From: Vibrio sp. STUT-A11
GTDB lineage: Bacteria; Pseudomonadota; Gammaproteobacteria; Enterobacterales; Vibrionaceae
Length of the DNA stretch: 64,000 bases
Direction of reading: 5' to 3'
Assembly (NCBI RefSeq): GCF_026000435.1
Contig: NZ_AP026763.1
Span: 2,604,001-2,668,000 of the forward strand
Numbering within the stretch: position 1 is the first letter of the stretch; every line of letters starts with the position of its first letter. Below the pieces are notes generated by a model, which worked only from the letters and a program-made list of their open reading frames with translations, was not told the DNA's origin and did not search any database. Shown here in pieces: positions 36,136 through 44,450 of the stretch. Position numbers and translations under genes: made by a program.

Positions 36136-37779
36136 ATGCAAATTAGCCAGTTCAACCGACTTAAGCGCAGCGTCTTACTTTTCGCTTCTGTGCTACTACT
36201 TTCTGCCTGCCAAATTGAGTCGACCCCAAAAAGTGAATTCCAAAAAATACAGGAACGTGGCGTTCTTCGAGTTGGTACACTTAACAACCAGCTTTCTTAT
36301 TACATAGGCCCTGATGGCCCTGCCGGTTTAGATTATGAGCTTGCACGCAAGTTCGCTGAAGAACTTGGTGTAAAACTTGAGATCAAACCAGCATTTCGCC
36401 AAGCCGATCTATTTCCGGCACTGAAGAAAGGCGACATTGATATTATTGCCACAGGCTTGAACCAGACATCTCAAGCGGTGAAACGTTTTCGACCTGGCCC
36501 GGCGTACTACTATGTCAGCCAGCAAGTCGTGTATAAAAAAGGACAACTGCGCCCTCGCAGCATTGAACGACTGATAACGTATCAAGCTACGCAAGCTGGT
36601 GCTTCTGAAGAAGATAGCAACGCCGCAGCAAATACACTGCAAATCGTTGAACAGTCCCAATATGTTCCAACACTGACGGCATTAAAAAAGCAGCATCCAG
36701 AGCTACAGTTTGAAATCGTCGGTGATGCTGATACGCGAGACTTGCTGAAAAACGTATCCACTGGCGATCTGCGCTTTACCGTAACAGACTCGGTTGAGCT
36801 GTCGCTGGCCCAGCGCCTTTATCCCGATCTGGCTTTGGCTTTTGAGTTAACAGAAGATCAACCAGTATCTTGGTTTACCCGTCGTTCAGAAGACGAAAGC
36901 TTGTACGCAATGCTGATTGAGTTCTTTGGTAACATCAAGCAATCCGGTGAGCTCGCCTCCCTGGAAGAAAAGTACATCGGACATATCGAAGCGTTTGATT
37001 ATGTGGATACTCGCGCGTTCATTCGTGCACTGGATGACAAACTTCCTAAATGGTCGGCCCTATTCCAAAAGTACAGCGAAGAGTTTGATTGGCGCTTAAT
37101 CGCAGCGTTGGCTTATCAAGAATCTCATTGGAAGCCAAAAGCAAAGTCTCCAACCGGAGTACGCGGTATGATGATGCTCACCTTACCAACAGCGAAAAGT
37201 GTAGGCGTGACCAACCGTCTCGATCCTGAGCAGTCTGTCCGTGGTGGTGTGGAATACTTGCGTCGCATTGTCGCTCGCGTACCCGAAACGATTAGTGACC
37301 ACGAAAAAATTTGGTTCGCACTTGCATCCTATAACATTGGTTACGGTCATATGCTGGACGCTCGACGCCTGACAAAAGCACAAGGCGGTGATCCAAATGC
37401 ATGGGCAGATGTCAAAGACAGACTGCCTTTACTGCGTCAAAAACGCTTCTACAGCCAAACGCGTTACGGCTACGCTCGAGGAGATGAAGCGCGTAATTAC
37501 GTTGAGAATATTCGTCGATACTATCAGTCAATTATTGGCCACGTTAGTCAAAAGCCAGTAGTAGACGAAAGTACTGAGGACCTGCAAGTCATCCCACCGC
37601 TTAATCCCGACACCCTCGTGTCTGGTGCAGTGGAAAGTATCACTGAAACAGTATCGGGCGCTGTAGAGGGTGTACCGGAACCAACAACAGAGCGGATAGA
37701 GGATGCAAAACCGGGGAGGTCAGGCGCTTCTGAAACAACAGAGGACGACGATACAACGCTAGAAGCCATACCCGAATAA
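36136..37779 (+). CDS. mltF: Membrane-bound lytic murein transglycosylase F
   Basis: A 547-residue outer-membrane lipoprotein. The signal peptide ends LLLSAC (Cys about 25). Residues about 35-270 form a solute-binding-protein-like domain (VLRVGTLNNQLSYYIGPDGP). Residues about 290-460 form the SLT lysozyme-like domain, with the catalytic Glu in YQESHW and the motif SPTGVRGMMML. It cleaves peptidoglycan to 1,6-anhydromuropeptides. The C-terminal 70 residues are a low-complexity acidic tail, VSGAVESITETVSGAVEG, longer than in E. coli (518). It is divergent from purL, as in E. coli. Confidence 0.95.
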   Translation: MQISQFNRLKRSVLLFASVLLLSACQIESTPKSEFQKIQERGVLRVGTLNNQLSYYIGPDGPAGLDYELARKFAEELGVKLEIKPAFRQADLFPALKKGDIDIIATGLNQTSQAVKRFRPGPAYYYVSQQVVYKKGQLRPRSIERLITYQATQAGASEEDSNAAANTLQIVEQSQYVPTLTALKKQHPELQFEIVGDADTRDLLKNVSTGDLRFTVTDSVELSLAQRLYPDLALAFELTEDQPVSWFTRRSEDESLYAMLIEFFGNIKQSGELASLEEKYIGHIEAFDYVDTRAFIRALDDKLPKWSALFQKYSEEFDWRLIAALAYQESHWKPKAKSPTGVRGMMMLTLPTAKSVGVTNRLDPEQSVRGGVEYLRRIVARVPETISDHEKIWFALASYNIGYGHMLDARRLTKAQGGDPNAWADVKDRLPLLRQKRFYSQTRYGYARGDEARNYVENIRRYYQSIIGHVSQKPVVDESTEDLQVIPPLNPDTLVSGAVESITETVSGAVEGVPEPTTERIEDAKPGRSGASETTEDDDTTLEAIPE

Positions 37780-37796
37780 GATTCAAACAAGCGAAT

Positions 37797-37829
37797 AAAA
37801 AATGGCGAGTGAATAGCTCGTCATTTTTT
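37797..37829 (+). terminator. Terminator of mltF
   Basis: AAAAAATG and CATTTTTT flank an inner CGAG/CTCG stem with one mismatch, ending in a T-run. Confidence 0.8.
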
Positions 37830-38056
37830 GTTGAGTCTTTGAACAAACTTATCTAGAATCGATCTTTCCGAGTTAGGTTAACATCAAAAAGTAAGTGTAA
37901 ACAAACTTAATGACCTACATTGTAACTCATTAATATTTAAACATTAGTTAGATATTTGAGTAACAATAGACTCGGCTGGCTACCCTCTCCCGATTAAACA
38001 TGACGCTGATTATTAGAATGTCATCTAATGGTTGTTCACTAATCTGAGGTCGGGAT

Positions 38057-38164
38057 ATGAATGTCATTGCGATTGAAAATTACATCGATGACGCTCGGCC
38101 CATTATCAGTGTTGCAATTTCCCATGCCAAACTGGAAGCCAACTACACACAACGTTTTGTGTAA
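38057..38164 (+). CDS. Possible 35-residue protein
   Basis: ATG 38057, 8 nt behind GAGGT, opens 35 codons: MNVIAIENYIDDARPIISVA followed by ISHAKLEANYTQRFV. The composition is ordinary for a cytoplasmic peptide. No family is recognised. The end of the ORF lies in an inverted repeat, with ACACAACGT near 38150 and ACGTTGTGT near 38178. It could be a real small protein, a leader peptide of the downstream ORF at 38293, or a gene relic. Confidence 0.35.
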   Translation: MNVIAIENYIDDARPIISVAISHAKLEANYTQRFV

Positions 38165-38292
38165 GTGGGGTTGATTACGTTGTGTATGAAAAAGTGAATT
38201 GTTGGACGTGATAACGATGAGTTTAGGTTAGTTAGACACAATCAATGTCTACTTGAGGGTGTTCGTAGTCTTGTCTGCTAGAGGTTTAGAAT

Positions 38293-38427
38293 ATGAGAAG
38301 ACGTAAGGTTCAGTCAAAGCGTTTGCATAATACAGTGGCGGCAATCCGTCGTAAGCGCAAACTGACGAGCATGAAAAAGAAAATCAGTGAACGCCATCGT
38401 GTTTTCGTTCACTTAGTGAATCACTGA
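38293..38427 (+). CDS. Possible 44-residue highly basic protein
   Basis: ATG 38293, about 9 nt behind GAGGT, opens 44 codons: MRRRKVQSKRLHNTVAAIRR then KRKLTSMKKKISERHRVFVH and LVNH. More than a third of residues are Arg or Lys, with two basic blocks around a short helix-like middle, as in small ribosome- or nucleic-acid-binding proteins. It does not match ribosomal proteins I know. It is followed at once by a hairpin that can end transcription from either side. Confidence 0.45.
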   Translation: MRRRKVQSKRLHNTVAAIRRKRKLTSMKKKISERHRVFVHLVNH

Positions 38428-38435
38428 GAAAAGAA

Positions 38436-38465
38436 GCAAACATCTACCCGAACGTAGATGTTTGC
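38436..38465 (-). terminator. Hairpin terminator of tadA
   Basis: GCAAACATCTAC and GTAGATGTTTGC form a perfect 12-bp stem around a 6-nt loop. On the minus strand TTCTTTTCTC follows. It lies 14 bp after the tadA stop. Confidence 0.8.
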
Positions 38466-38478
38466 GAATCTCTCTTCC

Positions 38479-39012
38479 TCAATCGCCATTTTTTATCTGA
38501 TCACTCTGCAATGCTTTTTCAGCCTGTTTCTTTGCTTTGATCTCTTTACGGCGACGTTTAAAAAAAGCTTGTAACTGACTTCGACACTCTGCTTCTAATA
38601 ACCCTTTTTCAACCGTTGCAAAATGGTATGCAGCCTGACTTTCAAATAAGTTTAATACTGTTCCTGCAGCACCCGCTTTCAGATCCGGAGCCCCAAACAC
38701 CACTCGCTTCACGCGGCTGTGTAACAGTGCGCCAGCACACATCGGGCAAGGCTCTAACGTCACGTAAAGCGTGGTATCTAGTAAGCGATAGTTCTCTAAG
38801 ACTTGTCCGGCTCTGCGCAATGTTTGAATCTCGGCATGTGCTGTTGCGTCATGAGTACAGATCGAACGGTTCCAGCCCTCTGCAATGATCTCCCCATCTT
38901 TTACCAAGACGGCACCAACAGGCACTTCGCCTTCTGCCTCAGCCAGATCAGCCAACTCGATAGCTCGGCGCATAAATTGTTCGTCTTGGGGAGTAAATTG
39001 AAGGTCAGACAA
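38479..39012 (-). CDS. tadA: tRNA-specific adenosine deaminase TadA
   Basis: A 177-residue zinc deaminase that converts the wobble adenosine of tRNA-Arg(ACG) to inosine. Zinc and catalytic motifs are TAHAEIQTL and LEPCPMCAGA. The chosen start is TTG 39012, about 5 nt behind GGAG, giving MSDLQFTPQDEQFM, in line with E. coli MSEVEFSHEYWM. A later ATG at 38973 would remove conserved N-terminal residues. The C-terminus is a Lys-rich tail. Confidence 0.93.
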   Translation of the reverse strand: MSDLQFTPQDEQFMRRAIELADLAEAEGEVPVGAVLVKDGEIIAEGWNRSICTHDATAHAEIQTLRRAGQVLENYRLLDTTLYVTLEPCPMCAGALLHSRVKRVVFGAPDLKAGAAGTVLNLFESQAAYHFATVEKGLLEAECRSQLQAFFKRRRKEIKAKKQAEKALQSDQIKNGD

Positions 39013-39118
39013 AGGGACTCCAGATTAGTGAATGTACGACGGGCCAATATTACCACTAACTTTCGACACGCTACAGCCACGTTAGAAATTACCGATGTCT
39101 TCCCTAAAAGAAACAACA

Positions 39119-39149
39119 AAAAAAGCGCAGACCTTACGATCTGCGCTTT
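39119..39149 (-). terminator. Terminator of the AbgT gene
   Basis: AAAGCGCAGA and TCTGCGCTTT pair perfectly around CCTTACGA, with a T-run on the minus strand. It lies 20 bp after the transporter stop. Confidence 0.9.
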
Positions 39150-39169
39150 CAGATTTAAGCGGTTACGAC

Positions 39170-40729
39170 TTACATGGTGTAAGTGTATGGCGCCTGGATA
39201 CCTAGAGGGATACCAATCATCCAGTAAACAACGAGGAAGATTGACCAACCGATCAGCATAGCGATCGAGAATGGCATCATCAGTGATGCAAGCGTACCAA
39301 TACCTGTCGACTTCACGTAACGTTGACAGTACACCACGACTAGCGGGAAAAATACCATCAGAGGTGAAATGATGTTCGATACAGAATCACCGACACGGTA
39401 TGCCGCCTGAGACAACTCAGGAGAGATACCAACCGCCATTAGCATAGGAACCAGAATTGGACCGATTAGTGCCCATTTCGCAGAAGCAGAACCAATAAGC
39501 AGGTTTACAGAAGCCGTTAGCAGAATCATACCAATGATGGTTGCTTCACCAGGAAGGTTCATTGCTTTAAGGCCTTCAGCTCCATACAGCGCTAGCATAG
39601 TACCAATATTTGACTGAGCAAAAGCAGACAAGAATTGAGCACAGAAGAAAGACATAACGATGTAAGCACCCATCGTCGACATGGTGTCTGCCATCGCCTT
39701 AATAATGTCGTTGCTTGATTTGAATGTGCCAGAAACTTTACCGTATACGTAACCAGGGATGATAAACAGAATGAAGATCAATGGAACGATCGACTTCATG
39801 ATTGGTGCTGAGAATGCAGTGATTTCGCCTTCAGGTGAGCGCAATGCAGAGTTCTCTGGAATTAACGCCACAACAAGCAATGCAATACCAGCCAGCATCG
39901 ACCAACCCGCATAGCGGAATGCTTTTGACTCAATTTCAGAAAACGAACCTAGGTCCGGAGCTTCTTCTGCATCTTCGTCTACTGGAGTTTTAGCCAAACG
40001 TGGTTCGATAATTTTCTCAGTAACATACCAACCGATAGCCACAATTATGACTGATGAGATACCAGTAAAGAAGATGTTCGCTAATGGGTTAACAACATAT
40101 TCTGGATCAAGAACCTGTGCTGCCGTTTGTGTGAAACCAGCCAGTAGTGGATCGATACCAGAAGGAATAAAGTTTGCTGAAAAACCACCTGATACACCTG
40201 CGAACGCTGCCGCGATACCAGCTAGAGGATGACGACCAGCCGCATGGAAAATAATCCCCCCCAGAGGGATAACCAGAACGTAACCAGCGTCTGCTGCGGT
40301 GTGCGAGACAATCGCAACCAAAATAAGCATTGGCGTAAGAAGCTTCGCAGGCGTAAAGCTCAGCATCTTCTTAAGACCCGTGGTGATAAAGCCAGAAGAG
40401 TCAGCAACACCCACGCCTAACATCGCCACTAGTACGATGCCTAGCGGTGCAAATCCAGTGAATGTCGTCACCATATTTGCAAGAAAACTCGCTAGTGCAT
40501 CACCAGTTAGAAGGTTTTTAACCGCCAAAGCTTCGCCGGTTCGGGGGTTTACAAGATCGAAAGAGACATTCGATAAAAGTGCGGATGCCGCCCAGGTAAT
40601 GACCAGAGCCCAAAAGAACAAAATCGCAGGATCAGGAATTTTATTACCTGCACGCTCAATAAAGTTTAGAAAGCGATCCATCCCACTCGGCTTAGAAGAT
40701 GGCGCCTTATTAATTGCTTGGTTACTCAT
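39170..40729 (-). CDS. AbgT-family transporter
   Basis: A 519-residue inner-membrane protein with 9-11 membrane segments. It belongs to the AbgT family, whose studied members import p-aminobenzoyl-glutamate or export sulfonamide-type antimetabolites (MtrF, YdaH). Hallmarks are DRFLNFIERAGNKIPDPAIL at the start, SHTAADAGYVLVIPLGGIIF at about 135, GGFSANFIPSGIDPLLAGFT, and the late ASAKWALIGPILVPML and AYRVGDSVSNIISPLMVFFP. No abgA/abgB hydrolase genes are adjacent, so the substrate remains open. Confidence 0.9.
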   Translation of the reverse strand: MSNQAINKAPSSKPSGMDRFLNFIERAGNKIPDPAILFFWALVITWAASALLSNVSFDLVNPRTGEALAVKNLLTGDALASFLANMVTTFTGFAPLGIVLVAMLGVGVADSSGFITTGLKKMLSFTPAKLLTPMLILVAIVSHTAADAGYVLVIPLGGIIFHAAGRHPLAGIAAAFAGVSGGFSANFIPSGIDPLLAGFTQTAAQVLDPEYVVNPLANIFFTGISSVIIVAIGWYVTEKIIEPRLAKTPVDEDAEEAPDLGSFSEIESKAFRYAGWSMLAGIALLVVALIPENSALRSPEGEITAFSAPIMKSIVPLIFILFIIPGYVYGKVSGTFKSSNDIIKAMADTMSTMGAYIVMSFFCAQFLSAFAQSNIGTMLALYGAEGLKAMNLPGEATIIGMILLTASVNLLIGSASAKWALIGPILVPMLMAVGISPELSQAAYRVGDSVSNIISPLMVFFPLVVVYCQRYVKSTGIGTLASLMMPFSIAMLIGWSIFLVVYWMIGIPLGIQAPYTYTM

Positions 40730-41028
40730 GGTAACTCCATAATGAATGATGTTGGTGCTATGGCCTTTTGGAATAATTTATTGCGGCCTGTTTTCAGCCA
40801 AGTATTCTAGTTAAAACCAAGATAAAAAGTACAAGATGCTAGGATTTTTTCATATTTGGAGACACATTTTGCAAAAACAGCAATCACATGAAACATAATA
40901 AAAACAGCAGCACATCATTCACGTTAACAGTCCTAAAACCCTACATTAACTGATGGATATAAAGCCGAAAAGGACGTAGGAAAAAGGTGACAATGCTTTT
41001 AAATGCGATAGTGACGCACTGGAAATAG
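40730..41028. other. Intergenic region without recognised feature
   Basis: AT-rich spacer holding the AbgT promoter and the end of the minor-pilin operon. No small gene seen. Confidence 0.5.
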
Positions 41029-41439
41029 CTATTTATCAAATTCGCTATAACGAGAAATCATCGTTTTCAACTGAACAGACTGGGTCTGTCCCACCCTGTC
41101 TTCCCAGCTTGAAGTAATAATAATGGTCTTGAGCGAACCCGAGACGGTTGCGGGTGGTATCTGCCATTGAAGGCTGTAAGCCCCTGAAGTTGAAGAGCCA
41201 GTAGCGATAGAATCGAAATCGGCGATGGGCATTGCAGGAACGGCAGAAGATGCACCACGGGTGCGAAACCATTCGAGTTTGTTTTCGGCCAGACGAAGAG
41301 CCTCGAGACTTTGAATCGCATAGTCCGATTCGCGCTCTAAGTACACATTTAGCCTTGTTAAACCTAATGCTCCTACTCCGAGAAGAAGAAAAGCAATCAA
41401 GACTTCGAGTAAACTAAATCCTTGCTGTTTAGAGATCAT
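41029..41439 (-). CDS. pilV: Type IV minor pilin PilV
   Basis: A 136-residue prepilin-like protein. The leader MISKQQG is cut before Phe8; the mature FSLLEVLIAFLLLGVGALGL has the essential Glu5 and a hydrophobic helix. It is the last gene of an overlapping minor-pilin operon (fimT-pilW-pilX-pilV). Homologous genes in V. cholerae (VC0858-0861) supply minor pilins for the DNA-uptake/chitin-regulated pilus. Confidence 0.85.
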   Translation of the reverse strand: MISKQQGFSLLEVLIAFLLLGVGALGLTRLNVYLERESDYAIQSLEALRLAENKLEWFRTRGASSAVPAMPIADFDSIATGSSTSGAYSLQWQIPPATVSGSLKTIIITSSWEDRVGQTQSVQLKTMISRYSEFDK

Positions 41440-42742
41440 TCCAGGAGCCCTTCTTCCAAACTACCTTTTTAAGTTTTTTGAGTGGTTCATTTATTACGTC
41501 GCGATTGTACTTAAATGATAGTGAAGCGTTAAAAAGAGCGAAAGTGCCAGGTGCATCCATTACAAAACCTCCTAGAGGGTTGAACGAGCCATGTTGGAAG
41601 TAGCCGACTCTTTCCTTTGTCATTGGTACGGTAGCAGCTAGTGTAGAAATCACCCCATTTAAATCTTTATGGTTCTCAAGTTTATCCCAACCGGTAAAGT
41701 CCGGAATAACCCCCTTCGGATCGGCGTATAGAGGGGAAATAAAGTGATAGAGCATGCCAGTAAAGTCATGAGTACCTCTTGTAGATAAAATCCCGTCTTG
41801 AACGACTAAAATAATGCCACTACCACTTAAGTGTTTATCAATAGCAGATTTGATGCTAGAAAAGCCCGCCGTATTTATTTCACATCCACCGTAGACCCAA
41901 ACCAGATCTTTACCGGCTTTAATGTTGTCTACGATATTTTCTGCACACTTGTCGTTGAAACTAGGCTTTGGTAAATCTTTCTCAGAGTCCAAAGTAGCAG
42001 GGTTTAATGAGAGTGGCACATAACCAAACAGCGAGTTGTCAGACATCACATCAAACCATTCGCTTCGTGGAACATCAAATACATCCTTAAAAGGATCCAT
42101 GCTTGAAGACTGTCGATAGTCATCTTCAGAGTTAGCAACACTCTTTGCCCAACTATAATGAGTTGATGCACATTTTTGTAATTGTCCAGCGGGGCTATCA
42201 GGAAAATTTGCGTAAGGTTTTTTGGATATTTCATAGGGGTGAACTGTGCTTACGTTTGTAGCATAGAAATAATTGGAGTAGAGAACCGACGTGCATTCCC
42301 ATAAATTATTGCCAAGACTTTTTCCGGGATCCGCAGAGCTCCTATAAGAGCCATTAATAACAAGATCAGAAGTGGACTTGATGGCTCCGGCCCCACCAAT
42401 TGCAGGGAGTTTGATGGTTTTTCGTAGCCTTGCGTTTTCTAACTCAGAAGTAACGACACTAAACTCTCCAGCAGAAAAAGCTAAGTCATTGAGTTGCATA
42501 GCAATTATACAGTCATCTACCGTGGTAGGTATCTGTTTCTCTAGCTTAGCTTTAGAAAATGCACATTCCAGCCCACCCTCAGCTTTCCAATGCGCCTGAC
42601 GAGCTCTTAACTCATTCTGAGCAACTTTGATTTGGAAAAAAATACCTTTTGATGATGCAAGAACCACAATTAAAGCAAGCAGCAAAAGAATGGAAGTCAC
42701 CAGCAGTGCGACATAGCCTGATTGATTAGACTTAAAATTCAT
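41429..42742 (-). CDS. PilX-type minor pilin/pilus assembly protein
   Basis: A 437-residue protein with an N-terminal hydrophobic helix, GYVALLVTSILLLLALIVVL, preceded by NQS, as in PilX N-terminal domains. It has no Glu5. The long exported part is Ser/Asp/Asn-rich, with several Cys (about 55, 77, 149 and later pairs) likely to form disulfides. It is much larger than the other minor pilins and, with PilV and PilW, could prime pilus assembly. It overlaps pilW by 4 bp and pilV by 11 bp. Confidence 0.7.
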   Translation of the reverse strand: MNFKSNQSGYVALLVTSILLLLALIVVLASSKGIFFQIKVAQNELRARQAHWKAEGGLECAFSKAKLEKQIPTTVDDCIIAMQLNDLAFSAGEFSVVTSELENARLRKTIKLPAIGGAGAIKSTSDLVINGSYRSSADPGKSLGNNLWECTSVLYSNYFYATNVSTVHPYEISKKPYANFPDSPAGQLQKCASTHYSWAKSVANSEDDYRQSSSMDPFKDVFDVPRSEWFDVMSDNSLFGYVPLSLNPATLDSEKDLPKPSFNDKCAENIVDNIKAGKDLVWVYGGCEINTAGFSSIKSAIDKHLSGSGIILVVQDGILSTRGTHDFTGMLYHFISPLYADPKGVIPDFTGWDKLENHKDLNGVISTLAATVPMTKERVGYFQHGSFNPLGGFVMDAPGTFALFNASLSFKYNRDVINEPLKKLKKVVWKKGSWNDL

Positions 42743-43356
42743 TGCCAGTTCCTTTGCTTAATTGAGACTGTTTCCACTTTACTAACAGAGCCATCAACCG
42801 TTTGTAAACCTAACTGCACCTCGGTTAATGCACTTGTCGTTTTTCCATTCGTAACGGTTTCTGAACCCACTGAAAATTGCGTGACCTGGAAAATATCCTC
42901 ATCAAATAAAGAGCGACAAAAATCTATGCCATCAAAAGTTAATATCTGAGCTTGTGAAACCACACCTTTTTCACATATTAAAAGTCGAGTATCGCGCTTC
43001 TCATACTTAATATTTCGATAGTCTTTGTTAGCCGGAGAGCCTTTTTTGAAATAAACAAAACCAATAGAAGAAGCGCCGCTTAACGTTATTGTATTTATAG
43101 AGCCAGATACCTTAAGCGAATTACCGTTTCCACCATCGTAGCCAGCACGTTGAATATCTTCTTTCATCATTGCAAAAGTAAGGTTAATCCCCTGTAGGAG
43201 ATGTAATTCCAAACTTTTCTCTCTTGCTGTTTTTTGCAAGCTAAGAAAGACCGAGCCAATCACACCTAATAGAATTAAACCAATTAAAGAACTGATCATG
43301 AGCTCGATTAAAGAGCTGCCTCTTTGATAGCGCAGACTAACACTCTGGGTAGTCAT
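42739..43356 (-). CDS. pilW: Type IV minor pilin PilW
   Basis: A 205-residue prepilin-like protein. The leader ending RYQRG is cut before Ser, giving SSLIELMISSLIGLILLGVI with Glu5. The exported part carries FAMMKEDIQRAGYDG, the PilW/GspJ pattern, and two Cys near 130 and 148. It overlaps fimT by 20 bp and the next gene by 4 bp. Confidence 0.85.
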   Translation of the reverse strand: MTTQSVSLRYQRGSSLIELMISSLIGLILLGVIGSVFLSLQKTAREKSLELHLLQGINLTFAMMKEDIQRAGYDGGNGNSLKVSGSINTITLSGASSIGFVYFKKGSPANKDYRNIKYEKRDTRLLICEKGVVSQAQILTFDGIDFCRSLFDEDIFQVTQFSVGSETVTNGKTTSALTEVQLGLQTVDGSVSKVETVSIKQRNWQ

Positions 43357-43846
43357 ATAATTTTGCTCCCGATATACTGCAAACTTTAATACGGCCAGGA
43401 GGGTTAGAAAGTTTGATTTTCAGTTTAGAATTCTTATTGTTAGTTGAAAGAAACTCTATACTCCCAGAGTTCGGGCGTCCTCTTACTGCTTCAAAGCTTA
43501 TATATTTCGCGTCATAGTTGTGATTTATAGACAACTCTGAATAAGGTGAACCGGATAAATGTAATATGCTCTTTCCGCCAGAAACGGAGGAATCCGTCAA
43601 GTTAAGTGACCAATTTCCATTATCAATAGTGTTATCTTTATCCATCGAAAAATGCACGTACAACTTTGTATTTCTCATCACCGCTTCTGACCTACTTTGA
43701 TTCAGAAATCCAAACAGTTCTGTTGCAAGGCCTTGCATTTGTACGGTTTGAGAAACACGGTTAAAACTTGGTGCCGCAACGGCCAATAAAATACTCAGCA
43801 CCGATACCGTAATAAGTAGCTCCAACAACGTAAACCCGCGAGGCAT
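43337..43846 (-). CDS. fimT: Type IV minor pilin FimT/GspH
   Basis: A 169-residue prepilin with a very short leader MPRG, then FTLLELLITVSVLSILLAVA with Glu5 and the GspH/FimT pattern NRVSQTVQMQGLATELFGFL then NQSRSEAV at about 30-55. The C-terminal Cys pair (KVCSIS, YPEC) likely forms a disulfide loop. It is the first gene of the minus-strand minor-pilin operon. In several species FimT contributes to DNA binding in natural transformation. Confidence 0.85.
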   Translation of the reverse strand: MPRGFTLLELLITVSVLSILLAVAAPSFNRVSQTVQMQGLATELFGFLNQSRSEAVMRNTKLYVHFSMDKDNTIDNGNWSLNLTDSSVSGGKSILHLSGSPYSELSINHNYDAKYISFEAVRGRPNSGSIEFLSTNNKNSKLKIKLSNPPGRIKVCSISGAKLYDYPEC

Positions 43847-43949
43847 TTCCCAAATTCCTATGCAAACATCTAGTCAACTGTAATTCATCTTGCACAGATG
43901 CTATCACCTGCGAAAAATAGGCGGAAAAGTAAAAAGGGAACGACTCGGA

Positions 43950-44384
43950 ATGATTCGGATATATCGTTGTAACAGCTACAAAATAAGATTAAGCGGGATG
44001 ACATTGATCGAATTACTGATAGTAGTCGTGATTGTCGGAATCATTGCGGCGATGGTCTATCCCTCTTATACGAATTATGTCATTAAGTCGCACCGGACCG
44101 TGGCGCTAAGCGATATCAGCCGTATCCAACTCGCGTTAGAAACCTCTTATGATGATGGGTATGACTGGAGTTCTATTATTTCGGGAGGCAATTGCTCGAT
44201 ATGTGATTCTGAAAACGATCGCTTTACTTTTTCCATCGTGAGTTCCGCAACCACGGCTTATACCATTACTGCAACAGCAAAATCCGATCTTGGCCAAGAT
44301 GGGGACAGGTGCTTCCCCTCAGGAGTCAATGCACTCAAACTCACCGCAACCAATGTTGAATCGCCAAGCGCATGTTGGAACTGA
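43950..44384 (+). CDS. PilE-type type IV minor pilin
   Basis: A 144-residue prepilin on the opposite strand from the others. ATG 43950 is preceded by AAGGGA and followed by MIRIYRCNSYKIRLSG; cleavage after that Gly leaves MTLIELLIVVVIVGIIAAMV with Glu5. The mature domain has four Cys (two in CSICDS and two late, CFPSG and ACWN), fitting a PilE/pilin fold. It begins about 100 bp from fimT, and the two probably share a control region. The V. cholerae counterpart is VC0857. Confidence 0.82.
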   Translation: MIRIYRCNSYKIRLSGMTLIELLIVVVIVGIIAAMVYPSYTNYVIKSHRTVALSDISRIQLALETSYDDGYDWSSIISGGNCSICDSENDRFTFSIVSSATTAYTITATAKSDLGQDGDRCFPSGVNALKLTATNVESPSACWN

Positions 44385-44396
44385 TAGTCGTTAAAA

Positions 44397-44427
44397 ACGA
44401 AAAAGGCCTGCATCTCTGCAAGCCTTT
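44397..44427 (-). terminator. Terminator of dnaJ
   Basis: On the minus strand AAAGGC and GCCTTT plus an inner TGC/GCA form the stem, followed by TTTT. It lies between convergent pilE and dnaJ. Confidence 0.8.
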
Positions 44428-44450
44428 GTCATCTTCAATTTTTGGTCGCT

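Noticed and set aside
38140..38190. Integron attC-like or CRISPR-like structure around ACACAACG/CGTTGTGT
   Set aside because: The flanks lack the attC core sites, and no repeated spacer units occur.
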